NCBI GenBank assembly: GCA_003991915.1
Contig: RQTK01000058.1
Location: 508,207-572,206, forward strand
Direction of reading: 5' to 3'
DNA: 64,000 nt
Source of the DNA: Elysia chlorotica
Lineage: Eukaryota; Mollusca; Gastropoda; Plakobranchidae
Part shown: positions 11,359 to 41,757 of the stretch, in pieces
Position numbering within the stretch: position 1 is the stretch's first letter
Layout of the letters: each line of letters opens with the position of its first letter
The notes under the pieces: model-generated
Databases searched by the model: none
What the model was told of the DNA's origin: nothing
The model's input: the letters and a program-made list of their open reading frames with translations, nothing else
Position numbers and translations under genes: made by a program

Positions 11359-14300
11359 TGTTATCATTCCTCCTTGACATTATTTAACAAGACACAAAAA
11401 AAATCACTGGCAAGCTATGGTTGCGTACTCCCATTAGCAGATCCACTCATACATGAGCACTCAAAGGGGCATTCAGGCACCCACATCACCATATGTATAG
11501 CATGCTCCTTTAACAGGCAAGCTGCCACTAGTTAACAGCAGCTACATCTTCTAAACATACAATTTGGATGGTGTAGAATGCGTTCAATGCTGATAAAGTC
11601 AAGAACCTTTTTAAATTACTCTGATAAAGAATGTATTAATATAAGCTATCAACATGTCTTATCCTAAATCATCATAATAAAAAAAAACAATTACAGAGAA
11701 ATGGACAAATTCTACTTTTCAAAGAGATGACGAAGGAAAAAAAAAAGTGAGCTAGAAGCAAGTACTAGAAGAAGTAATTCTTTGTAGGAAAAAAAAAAGA
11801 AGGGGGGAGGGGGTAGGTAGGGTGGGCATCATCTTTAATTAAGGTGTTCTTTCCACAAAATCATTTTGAAAAATACACTCCACCTTCAACATTTCTTATG
11901 ATCATTCAACTGATCCATTACAATAAGCATTCTCCATACTAGTAGTGATTTGGAATCAGCTTTTAATGAGATCAAAGAAAGGAAAAGAAAAAAATCTTAA
12001 ATAAAGGTAAAAAATACATTCACAAATATAAAAAAGGCAAAACAGAAAAACCACAAATGAAATAAATAGTTTGCCATTCAAGAGAAACAATAATAATAAT
12101 ATTGAAAATAAAAATAAAATCAAGCCTATGCTGTGTTCCTCTCAAAGCCTTTCCTACAGGTGGGAAACAATGTTTCCCAAAATATTCTGCATTGCCAATG
12201 ATTAAGTTATGTGTTGCCCAATTTGTTTGTTTTTTATATTATAAAATGATACATTCATGATTATTTAACTGATTAACTCCGCAATTTAGTTCATATGTAG
12301 ACTAAGAAACAAACATGGCGAGCTGCTGTGAGCAGCCCAGCGGAATTAAACAGTTAAAAAAAAAAAAGCAACAAAACCAAAAACATAATCAACCAATCGT
12401 CCATGCCTTCTCAATATAAAAGTCATGTTCATACGAATTAGATAGCAAATGTACCAACAACCAATTGGGACAGCAATCTGAGAAGCAAGGCTTTTCCAGG
12501 TTTGAGATATACATTGATTGGTTGTTTCATTATGAGTTATCCAGTGGTGCACAGAAAACAATACACACCCATACCATGAAAACATTTTTAAATGAACTTA
12601 ATATACAAGCTACAATTTCCATATCTTGTAGCAAATATCTCCTAACATTACCAGTCTGTCACTCAGCTGCCAATAGAGATTGCAACTAGAATAGATGGAA
12701 TAATTAGAATTGAACATCTCCTACCACTGTTCAGTACAGTTGTAGGACTTTCAAGATGTGTTATGCCGCAGCCCATGCTACATACATACCCTGTGCAAAA
12801 AAAACTCTGTAGAACTGTTATCTTACTCCATCACAGTTTCACATTCCCTTTGTGTGCCCAAGAACTGAATTTAAAAAATAAAAAATGGGAAATTCGAAAA
12901 AAACAAACAAAAAAAAAACATGATTTTAGCAGGATGAAATGAGCACACACATTTTTTCATATCTACAATGGGCAGGGTTGATACCCGACAACATACAAAT
13001 CAATACAGATGAACTTATGTGTATTTTTTGTAGCAATGGAGTGTCGTGAGGTATTCATTGCAACAGAATTACATGAGCTACAACATTGTCTATACTTCCA
13101 TGAGTATGTTCCCAGTATTTAAAATTAGTTAGCCAATAAATTTTCAGAGGCAAGGAAAAAACACCATTAGCTAGTGTAAACCAAAAGTCTACATACAGCT
13201 TTTTTTGACTTGACAAGCAGATGAGAAAAAAAATTCAAATAGCAAAAATTGTTTCTCTTCAATCTTGAAATGTCTACAAACTGACTTATCCTATGGTTGA
13301 GCCTTCATTTATCTATATTACATAGACACACAAAAAACAAACAAACCTAACAACCAACAATAGAGCCACACAAAAGAGATAAAAGGCATCTTTTTTTCCT
13401 TCTATGTGATAAATTGGTTACAAGTTATTAAAGAGTTCTAAAATGATGTCCAAAATAATTTGAGATAATTCAGAGAAAAAAAAATACAAATAAATACATC
13501 AGTTTAACCTAAGCTTAGACCAATTTGGGTAAAATAAAATAGTGCAAGGATGTTATACAAAGTCATAACTGCAGACTTATGCAAAGAGGCTTAAAATAAG
13601 CAAATTGCAGTTTGTTGATTTGGGGTGGAATATTACAGATGATATATTGCAATTATACAGCTTAGGTAAAAAGAAATGGCTAAACAAATGTAATAAAACA
13701 AATGAATATGTTACTTTACAAGATTAAAAAAAAAAGTTACCAGCACTGAAATAAACATGAGATACATAGTGCCTAGAGAAAAAATGAATCTTTTTTAACA
13801 AAATGCTTCCTCCATTTACTGTGCTATGATAGTATTATTCTTATAACCCCATGCTGGTTGAAAGAGGAAGAAACTGAAGAAAAAAAAATAAAAATAAAAA
13901 GGATAACTTAAATATGAAGTTTTTAAAAACTTGAAATCCAGAAGCAATTTGTAATACACTTTTCTATCAACAACTTTTGTTCCTTTTCTGTGCACATACC
14001 TCAGGATAAATAGGAAACATCATTCACCTTTAAATGGTTATATATCACTCAAAACAGATCTAAGACTTCTCCACCATCGTGTACAAATAAATTTACACAC
14101 AAAGAGGTATACTTTCCCCCAGGAAACCTATTAAAGCCAACAGATTTTGAATTTAAAAAACAAACAAACATGCTAACAACATGAGGTATGTAAAAAACCA
14201 AAGCTTTGAACAAAAATATGTGCATTTGACCAGTCATTTTCTTCACTTACAAAAAAAAATCTTGGATTAACATGGCAGCACAAAAAGCTGATTTCAAACA

Positions 14301-14959
14301 CACTCAAAAGTTCTCATGCACTGACTTGTAAACCAAACTAAAGCTTCAGCAACGACAGGCTCCTATGCTGTCATTTACAAACAAATTAGTTTGAATTCAA
14401 AACACCTTTAGACAACATAAACTGACTTATGACAGCAATTACAAAACAATAGCAGCATAATATCTGTGGATGCAAAATTAAACAAAAGGAATCACCACCA
14501 AAGTATACTGTTGCTTAATGGCCCTATTCCATTCCGACCTCAATTTTTATCTCAAGCACATTCACTCGGATTATTTCATCTCTAACTCAACCTGAGAAAC
14601 TGCATCTATAAACCGACTTAAAAGTTAATTAACGGCTTCCCCCAGGCAATTTTTATATGAAATAAAAAATATGTATAGGAAGTTGTAGGGGAAAGAAGAC
14701 TTGGCTAAACAATCCTTATGCTTTTGTTGTTTTTTCCCATGAGAAATCCCCATTCAATCTTATATAGAAAAAGAAGGAAGGAGAAGGGGAGAGACAGACA
14801 AAGAAAGAGAACAAGTGAGGAGGGAGCAAAGAGAAAATGCCTTAAGAAATGCACATGAGCCACTGGTTGAAGAGAATGGCGGGGCAGCTAAGGAAGTTAG
14901 TGACATCACAAGGCATCAGTTCCTGCCATATAAAATCTGTTGCAAGTTGCTGGTGTTGC
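11353..14959 (-). other. Probable 3' UTR of casein kinase 2 alpha
   Basis: From the CK2 alpha stop the sense (minus) strand stays T-rich and noncoding. The first AATAAA on that strand found by eye is at 11353-11358, with an ATTAAA variant near 11834, so the UTR may be about 3.6 kb. The strand composition bias reverses just beyond this point, as expected where two convergent transcripts meet. No spliced exon was recognised here. Confidence 0.45.
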
Positions 14960-33433
<18,474 letters not shown>

Positions 33434-33649
33434 CTTGCAGCCAAAAACTGATCGCAAGAAAGTCTTGCCACTGCCGCCTGGAAAACCCTGAATAAGTTTT
33501 CGCCCAAAAAGGTCCAGAGACAAAAGGTTGAAACGATGAATTATGCTGATGAAAAACCACCGCTGCTCTGAAAAATTCTAGAAAGAAAAAAAAAAATGAA
33601 ACAATTTTTTCATAATTTGCCAGCAATTTCCTTTGAATAATAGAGATGA

Positions 33650-34215
33650 TTATAGGTCTAGATCTAGTCCTAAAAGAAATTTATGATTTATAACAGCTAG
33701 CCTACAAATAATTTTAATGTAAGGCCTAGATGTAGATCTAGATCTAGTTCTAGATCTAATCTAGGCCTTTTAAAACAAAATTAGGCTAGATCTACATCAG
33801 AATTTTCCCCATGGCAAATCCACAGGCTTTAGGCCTACGTATCGTTAGCTTACATTACAAATCTGAACATTTTGAATTTCATTTAACCACTCTGCAACCT
33901 GCAGACCTACCAACCCCTGAAGATAGATCTATTAAATATTCTAGATCTCGATTTTATACATCTAAGTCTGGATAACTGATTTTTTCCCTCTCTAAAATTC
34001 ATTTGTGAGCCTGAATATATTTCTTACATGAGGAACTCAAGACCTAGATATAGGCTAGTATCAAATCTAGTCTAGATCTAGATCTAGAGCACATTCTAAA
34101 TAGTGCCCTTCAGTGGCGTCATGCTGAACCTCCCTACAGTATGGCAGAATCCTCACTAAAACCACAAGAAATGATGGAATGGACTCATAATTCTAGATCT
34201 AGTTCAAAAGTGAGC
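33650..34215. repeat. Cluster of CTAGATCT palindromes
   Basis: Many overlapping copies of TCTAGATCTAGATC and variants occur at 33656-33790, 33936-33946, 34070-34085 and 34192-34203, just upstream of the first CK2 alpha coding exon. Similar clusters occur near 5990, 19500, 29040, 59490-59640, 60380-60445 and 62800. Confidence 0.7.
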
Positions 34216-34439
34216 TCATGAACGATCTTGATTATCTTGGGGATTCTAAACACGACAAAACTCTATTCGATTCAAGGCTTAACCACAAGTTCAATCTCGT
34301 CCAACTTACAATTTAAAAGTCGAGGATGTTGGAAATATAGCTAGGAGAGATTTTAGTTACAATGAAATAAATGTCAGAAATTCAATCTTACATTTTAGCT
34401 CGTGTTTACCAATGACATGGTACACAAGCTTGTAGTATT

Positions 34440-34520
34440 CACTTTTTTCTCCGCTATTTCCCTACATTTTTAGGGAAGTCTTCGGCAAGATGGCGATGGT
34501 TGTTCCTGAACAAAACGAGG
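34440..34520 (-). promoter_or_regulatory. Possible CK2 alpha promoter region
   Basis: The coding start exon has an upstream acceptor (near 33568 or 33578), so the transcript begins further upstream. CAAGATGGCGATGG at 34488-34501 resembles a YY1 site (AAnATGGC), common at housekeeping promoters. No other core element is clear. Position and motif only. Confidence 0.2.
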
Positions 34521-35421
34521 CTATTTAGCAACTGGTAATATTCGATCATTTAACGGAACCTAAACAGACAAACTAGTTCGCAACGAATACTTAGTGAGTC
34601 TTCTTCGTACCTTACATTAAAATGAGTATATGGCTCTAATTAGTAAGAAATGTATTATCAAAACACATTTTTATTGAGAATAAAAGATACGGTTTAATCA
34701 ATTATCATTAGTTTGATAAAGAGTTTTGTTAACAACAATAGTATATTTCGATTACTTAAGCTTTTAGGATGTTCGATTTCTATGAACAATAGTTGGTCTA
34801 ACACCCCCAAAGAAAGGTTTCATTTCCTGTTTGTGAGTGACTTCCCTTGGTATTACAGAGGTCAGTTTCTTTTTCAGCTTTAAGTAGGAAGGGATTAAAA
34901 ACACCTAAGTGGGCAGTTCCTACAGCCACTTAATTTCATACCGCTGTTGTACAGGAACGAGAATGCCATCTACATACTTATGGAATATAATTTAATCAAG
35001 AGTTCTGTAAGTTGGAAAAAAATGAGCTCTACCCTAGGTTTTAGGTCATTCATCAAGCAATACAGCCCATAGAATAATTAGGAATGTTAAACTATGCGTG
35101 AGTTTTTGTCGTTCCAGGGCCCATAGCAGAAACAAAGACGACAGGCAAGTGAATATATGCACCGGGGTCCAATCATAAATCTGTTCGAGACATAATTATT
35201 ATGGAGCCAATGAGCAACCAGGAATACTCATATTTTAGGGTCTTGATTGTACCATCCAGTTTCGTCGAGCGGATTGCACAGTCTGTACTAAAATCGAAAA
35301 TAACGAATCAGGCAAAATAAAATAATAAAAAAGCTCTTCTTTTTCTTCATCTTCATCTTCTTCTTCTTCTTCTTCTTCTTCTTCTTCTCCTTCTCCTCCT
35401 CCTCCTCCTCCTCCTCCTCCT

Positions 35422-35452
<31 letters not shown>

Positions 35453-35770
35453 TTCTTCTTCTGCTACGTTCATTTTCAATATGCCCAATTTAGCCTAGGC
35501 CTACTCGATGAAAGAGGAAATATGTTGTATGGTTTCCATAATTATTTTGCTCCGTTATTGATATGAAGGTCATCTTGATTGCCTGAGTTGTGAAAAAGAG
35601 TCGCATGCCATGATCACACGCTCTAAAGTTTGAAGGATGTGTCCGCATTAGGCCTAGATCTAATTCTAGAAACGCTATTTGCAAACTTGCCCACCCACAC
35701 TGCTCCATTATTTATGCAAAGCCACTTTGACATGTGCTATTGAGTAAATTGTACAACTCTTAAAAGCCAA
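34521..35770. other. Intergenic stretch without recognised gene
   Basis: Apart from a CCAAT-type motif near 35203 and the pyrimidine repeat at 35336-35466, nothing is recognised. Confidence 0.5.
35336..35466. repeat. (TTC)n/(TCC)n compound repeat
   Basis: TTC units change into TCC units, then back. Reverse frames give poly-Gly/Glu/Lys artefacts. Confidence 0.95.
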
Positions 35771-35920
35771 TATGAAAAGTGTCGACTGGTTGAAGGGCAT
35801 ACATTGGCCTGCTCGTTGCTGAAGATGATCGTATTGACACCGACTCAATCAGTAGAGGAAAACACAAGACGCGTCGCCCGGATAGGGGATCGATTCAGCT
35901 AACCCTTCGATTAGAACAAA
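35771..35920 (-). mobile_element. SINE fragment (reverse orientation)
   Basis: Contains the family's ATTGACACCGACTCAATCAG segment and a reversed tRNA-like head (GGGATCGATTCAGCTAACCC). Diverged; abuts the next SINE. Confidence 0.5.
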
Positions 35921-35939
35921 CCCTCTCTCCTAATTTGAG

Positions 35940-36172
35940 GGGGGGGGGTGGCCCTGAGGTAGAACATCGGCTCCCGACGCATATGTTCCGTGGTTCGAGT
36001 CCTGGCGATTTGACTCCTTACTGGTGTCAGTTTAATGTGACCGGCCGAAACAGGAGTCATGGTATCCCCACCCTGTCTCGTGTGGGGCAGCACATAAAAT
36101 TGTCAGACGTTAGTCTTGGGGCCCGTCCACATAATAGCCTATATAATGCTGTTGTTGGACGTTAAACCAACT
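35940..36172 (+). mobile_element. Full-length tRNA-derived SINE
   Basis: The head at about 35950-36008 is tRNA-like, with an A-box-like GTGGCCCTGAGGTAGAAC and a B-box GTGGTTCGAGTCCTGG. The body follows (GGAGTCATGGTATCCCCACC, then GGGGCAGCACATAAAATTGT), and the tail is GTTGTTGGACGTTAAACCAA. This copy sets the family's orientation and structure. Confidence 0.8.
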
Positions 36173-36180
36173 CGACTCAA

Positions 36181-36372
36181 CTCTCCTGATGTAATGTCTC
36201 GGTCTTCAGAAGTTTACACACGGAGACGGGGCCCCTAAACGGGATACTTGGGAGTTGGGACTTGGCTGGTCACATCATTACACTGACACCGACCAAACCA
36301 GAAGAAAAAAGTCGGCCGCCACTGTGGGGCTCGAAACGGGACCTGCTTTGTCGGAAGTCGATTCATTAATCC
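36181..36372 (-). mobile_element. SINE copy (reverse orientation)
   Basis: Shows ACACCGACCAAACCAGAAG, the GTCGGCCGCCACTGTGGGG block and a reversed head, ending at a C-homopolymer. It stands tail to tail with the SINE at 35940. Confidence 0.6.
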
Positions 36373-37161
36373 CCCCCCCCCCCACACCACACACATACAT
36401 GCACCATAATATGAGGAACTGGCGGGACATCATTGTGTATTTATAACAAACCTTCCACAGGTTCGTCCAATTCTACCTGTGCAAGTCCTGGCCCAACAGT
36501 CCTGTCATCGGCCCCTTCGAGTTTCATGTTGGTACGGTAGCCTACTGTCTATCTCAGTTAAGACTTTCCTGCTACACAGATATGATGTGCCTGTAACATT
36601 GTTTGTGCTTTCTTTACTTTAACCAATAGATGAGATTCATTGCGATTGACTCGACCATTTTTAGTTACCATTACTGTTTGGGGCGGTGGAATACGCATTA
36701 AAAAAAGAACACACACACACAAAAGTGTAATTATGTAAAACAAAAATATTTTTAAGTAAATAATATGTAATTTCGATGGCCTTCTTTACTTGGATAAAGT
36801 TAACTCTTGTAACACACTCTTCCGCCGGAAAAATCTACGTTTCTCACAAATAAATGTTAGTGGAGAATTTTATCGGCTTGAGGTGGGGGTTTCTTCGAGA
36901 GAAAGTTGCTAAAATTAAATGGTAAGTGACGGAAAAAGCCTGAAAAAACATGTAGAAACGCCCGATCAAAAAGTCTTGAGAATACAAAGACTGATTAAGG
37001 GCAACCGAATTTAAATGAATATTCAAAATGAATATAAGCTTATCTTTATGATTGAACCTAAACTATATGACATGGGTGTAAGGCATACACTCCTTCACGT
37101 AAAATTATTGCCCAACAATCCTCAAACAAACATTTCGTTTAGCTTTTAAATTTTGAAAGAA

Positions 37162-37162
<1 letters not shown>

Positions 37163-37214
<52 letters not shown>

Positions 37215-37215
37215 C
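37163..37215. repeat. (AAC)n microsatellite
   Basis: About 17 units of CAA/AAC. Confidence 0.95.
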
Positions 37216-37481
37216 TTCAACAATATGAGCTGACTTCAATTTAAATGACGTTAGGTATAACTCGGTGCACAATTCGAGTATTGGAGCTTTTCAATCTTGT
37301 GAAGTAAAGTAAGTCTGGACTACATACATCGATCATTCCGAATTGCGTGCGTAAGAAATCATTCACCGATCAGGTCTAAAAGCTCGAGACGATTGTTACT
37401 GTGGAATCCAAGTGGACAATATTTTTAAAATAAACTTTGTTTGTTGCGGTTTGTATATAGAAATTAGGTAATTTCTTTCCT

Positions 37482-37568
37482 TCTGAGTTACACTAACACC
37501 GACCCAACCAGAAGGAAAAAGTCGGCCGCCACTGTGGGGACTGAAAAGGTAAGAAGGAATAAAAATCA
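37482..37568 (-). mobile_element. SINE-derived fragment, copy A of a local pair
   Basis: A segment from AGTTACACTAACACCGACCC through GTCGGCCGCCACTGTGGGG to AAGGAATAAAAATCAAA. Almost the same segment recurs at 38028. Confidence 0.6.
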
Positions 37569-38027
37569 AATTTCCAAACATAAAAAACAATAAAATTACT
37601 ATTAAAACTGTTCTATTTCAAGTTTTAAACATTCCTGAAGTGATTTAACCATGTCCAGTAATGTAATCATTTATCTGCCAAGCGTGTGATTTCATTTACC
37701 GATAAAATAGACTTTCACTGATGCAGCCACTGGTCATTTCCCGTGATGTAGGTGTTTTAAATTTTCTTCAAATTTGAGACCTTGAATGAGAGATTTATGT
37801 GTTTAACTGGATATCTTTTTTTCCCGTTCACCACAATCTCCTCTTGATATTAATGTTAACCCTCTCAAGACTTCATGATCTTGCTTTCGTTTATTTTCCA
37901 TTTTTTTCTTCATCATCCAGTCTGACTTTTCTACGTCTCTTAGTCGTTTCTCTTCGTAGGATTTTCCTCCTTTTGATTCCACTTTCCTCACCCTTTCTTC
38001 ATCTCTTCAGACGTGAATCAGTCATCA

Positions 38028-38114
38028 AGAGTTACTCTAACACCGACCCAACCAGAAGGAAAAAGTCGGCCGCCACTGTGGGGACTGAAAAGGTAAGAAG
38101 GAATAAAAATCAAA
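38028..38114 (-). mobile_element. SINE-derived fragment, copy B of a local pair
   Basis: Nearly identical to the segment at 37482, about 545 bp away, including the non-SINE end AAGGTAAGAAGGAATAAAAA. Unrelated flanks suggest one repeat subfamily or a local copying event. Followed by a TTA array. Confidence 0.6.
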
Positions 38115-38130
38115 CATAAAAAATATTTAA

Positions 38131-38131
<1 letters not shown>

Positions 38132-38188
<57 letters not shown>

Positions 38189-38190
38189 TA
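38132..38190. repeat. (TTA)n microsatellite
   Basis: About 18 units of TTA/ATT. Reverse reading gives poly-Asn. Confidence 0.95.
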
Positions 38191-38474
38191 TTAAATTTTT
38201 ATTTTTCCCGTTCTCTATAGCCCATGACTGATATTTAATGTTTGTACAATCCGGTGTCGTTTTTTTTTTCTCCTCGTGGTAGGGTGACAAATTGAACAGC
38301 TAGGTCCAAAAAATTAAACTTTTTGTGTGTAGAAATGCATGAAGACCACACGGTGACGAACCACACTAGCAAAAGAAACAAAAGTAACGAGTAGCTCTAT
38401 AGAAGTATTGTGCGTCGCGCAATATAATTATTGCTTGCTCCCACTCCTTCTTTAAGATGAGCGCCGCTTCCCGG

Positions 38475-38853
38475 CTATTCCTCCTTTTTTTTCATTGGTA
38501 CAAACAAACCTGAACGCGCCCATAAAACCTTATTTTTGTCCCAATCAATCTTCGTCGTAACACTTTTTTCTCCATAATATGGTCCTCTTGTTTCATTCCC
38601 TTCCTTGTTAACATCTGATGACCTTCCACTTGTCATATTGCGTAACGCCCTGAAATAAAAACAATAACCCCCCATTCTTCCCGCACCGAACAACAGAAAG
38701 TATACGGAAACATATAATTATACCCACTGACTCTTTAGCGTGATTCGTGGATGCATTGTTACTTTTTGTCGCACTTGTTACCGATATTGATCTTAAAGAT
38801 TCTAGATCAATGTCAGAGTTGACATGTTCATATGACACCGACAGGCATCCCAT
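38475..38853 (-). CDS. Candidate two-exon gene for a small protein starting MGC (98 aa)
   Basis: I do not recognise this protein. Exon 1 (38853-38732) reads M-G-C-L-S-V-S-Y-E-H-V-N-S-D-I-D and is Ser/Asn-rich. A possible GA|GTCAGT donor joins in phase to exon 2 (38649-38475) after a strong acceptor (ttgtttttatttcag), giving K-E-A-L-R-N-M-T-S-G-R-S-S-D and ending M-K-K-K-E-E. The intron would be 82 nt. M-G-C at the start could in principle be myristoylated and palmitoylated. Exon 2 may instead splice onward at TCAG|GTTTGT. Base composition is less AT-rich than the flanks. It could equally be chance open frames in intergenic DNA. Confidence 0.25.
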
Positions 38854-39346
38854 GAAGAAACCTTACTGAGTGAGATTCGAGTTCGCAGTCCTTGCATGAA
38901 AAGCGCCAACCTGTTAACGGACACTCCTACGACTAGATCTAATAATCTTATTTGTCATTCAGCGCCTTTCATGAAACTTGTTCCGCTCTCTAGGCCTATA
39001 CTTATTTCCAAGTACCCGGTATTTTAAGTTATTACTTTTTTACAGTTCTTCATCAAAAAGTGGATCGGAAGGAGATATGGAAATGTTGAAGGCAAATTTT
39101 GAATTTAACTGATAGATCTCAAATCTTATTATTCGCGGGATAGAGAAAGATGGGCAAAAAATCTGAATCTGAATCTAGGTAAATGCTTTTCTAATAAGCT
39201 GATGGTGCTGCATTTGCTGCAATGCATGTATTTCCATCTTTATGACACAAGGTTATACATGTATAATAAAACGTTGTGAAAGAAAAAAAAATTAGTTCAC
39301 GCAACATATTGACCAACACGATTGACTTAATCATAGATTCTCAGAG

Positions 39347-40524
39347 ATGGAGAGACTTCATGCATACAACGACTACAAAGGATTGAGACAACAAACTGCA
39401 TCACGGTTGCTTGCCATCCTCTGCTTTAGTATCCTTTTGTCTCTCTCCAATGCAGCTGAAATACAAGCCGTTTCGTTTCAGTAAGTAACAGTCAGTGGGT
39501 CTAACAGTGTTGATAATTCATGTTTTCCTGCTAAATATTTTCCTGCTATCATTACTTTCTGGAGGGGCTTTGAACGAAAAATGTATTTGAAATGTGAACA
39601 TAAGTACAGTTTTCTTTAATGAAATGAAAACATTTTTTTTATGTTGTGACTGTTAAATTCAAAACTAATATAATTTAATGGCCCACAAATAGCATACTTA
39701 TTTGACAATGCCAAAAAAACAACAAAAAAAAAACCAAAAAAAAACACACATACAAAACACACTAAAGTAGATAATTATGTCCCTAAGACGTCAGAACACT
39801 TTCATTTACAAAAGAATTTGACTGGATTGTAGGTCTAATGGTATACACCACTCTTGGCTTTTGAATCAAGAAGACCACGATTCGAACTTTGGGTTAGGCA
39901 TGAGTGATATTGAACCCTTTATTGGAAAGCATTTAAAGATCTTGTGATTAGATTAAAATCATTCTCTGATTCCTATCTAATAAAAAGACACTTAGATGGT
40001 AGGACACATTTATGTCTTCACACCTCATAAAAATGTGTCGAGTTCGCTTGTGGAAAACAAATATAAAGAACGAATTTTACTTTTACTTTTACATTGCCAG
40101 ATTGCCGCCTCCGCCTTTCCTGAGCGGTCCTTTAGAGAGCAATGCAATCCTCACAGAGGCAGAAAGAGTCCATGATGGAAGGATAAGTGCACCTCACAGT
40201 TACGTTAGGTATAAAGGTATGTGGAATCAAATGGACAGTAAGTCACAAATCAGAGCCAGTAACATTGCAACATACACTGAGATAAATAAATCACCCCCCC
40301 CCTCTCTCTCTCTATAGTTGTCTCTCCTTCCCCGCGTCCACCTTTCTCTCCTCTGCCAATACTTTTACGTGCACTGTGTGTTGTCGTACGCTCCCCTTAA
40401 TAGTAGTGCTAACTGCTCTGCTCTTTCTGCTGCTTCATCTCCTTTTCCTTCTCCTCCTCTCCCTCCTCCTTCTCCTTACTACTGCCACTGCCACTGCCAT
40501 TGTTACTGCCACTGCCACTGCCAA

Positions 40525-40606
<82 letters not shown>

Positions 40607-41686
40607 GTTACTACTACTACTATACAGGCACACAATTTGGTGAATTTTGTTTCCTGTTCAGTATCATTTATACGTGTTTTGGTGTCTCGTGGTTAACTGT
40701 TATTGGGATATTAAACGGCCTTTGTTTAATCATTCCTTTGAGTATGATACATTCATTTGACGATTTTTACTTTTGCAGTTGTGATAGAATTGAAACTTCT
40801 CCTTTTCTTAAAAATTAAGAATTTTGGTAGGAGAAAGTGAAAACCGCCCACTGCGGGACAGTCAGGACCTGATCAGTCACATTGTACTGATAAGACTAAT
40901 AACCGAATCAATCGGGGAAAACAATGCGCTCCGTCTATGGACGACCTAGTTCCTTTATTAATCTCTAGTATGCGCACATTTTATAGATGCACTGAACAAC
41001 ATTTCAAACCAAGGAATTCAATTTTTATGCATATATTCAAGTCATCGTCAAATCTCAAATGTTCAGGGCCACTTAATAAAAGAATAATAATTAATTTGAT
41101 CAAAACTTCAAAGGTTGTATCTCCAGTTCCAAACAGCGTTCTGCACGTTGTACTCATGATGGTTTCATGTATTGTCAAGCGGATAATTCATGGCTGTCTC
41201 CGAAAGACATTTCGCCTGACACAAGCTGAACCCCACAGCTAAAACTGTTACCCACTTAAGCTTTCCCGTAAACCGATTGTGTGAAACGTGTCTGGGTTTT
41301 TTGTTGTTGTTTTTGTGGTTTTTATTTACTCGTTTTAAAAAGGTAAAAAAAATGGGTTGAATGCTGAAAAAAATAGTTTGAAAGAAGAAAAAAATAATTA
41401 GGAAAATTTGAAAGCTTTATTTTTACTCTAGTTAACGAGATATTTGTCAGTAACATAAATAGGCCAGAAAATATGTATCACTTTATTCGATAATGCACGA
41501 AAGATTTCCACTTTTATCGATAATGTATGGAGTTATGAGTAAAAAAGCTTCATGGTACAATTATCATAATGTTACAAACTCATACTTTAACAAGGTAGTT
41601 GTGAGATACTTGTACGTGTGGTAGCGATTAAATAGATTGATAGATAAAAAGTAAGGAGGGAGCGAGATAGAAAATGAGAGAGGGAA

Positions 41687-41757
<71 letters not shown>

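Noticed and set aside
39837-39905. A functional tRNA gene
   Set aside because: Boxes are recognisable but the stems pair poorly and there is no tRNA end; treated as SINE or fossil.
40318-40818. 166-codon frame with poly-Tyr, and overlapping poly-Thr, poly-Ser and poly-Val frames
   Set aside because: Produced by the ACT array inside an APMAP-like intron; no splice or family support.
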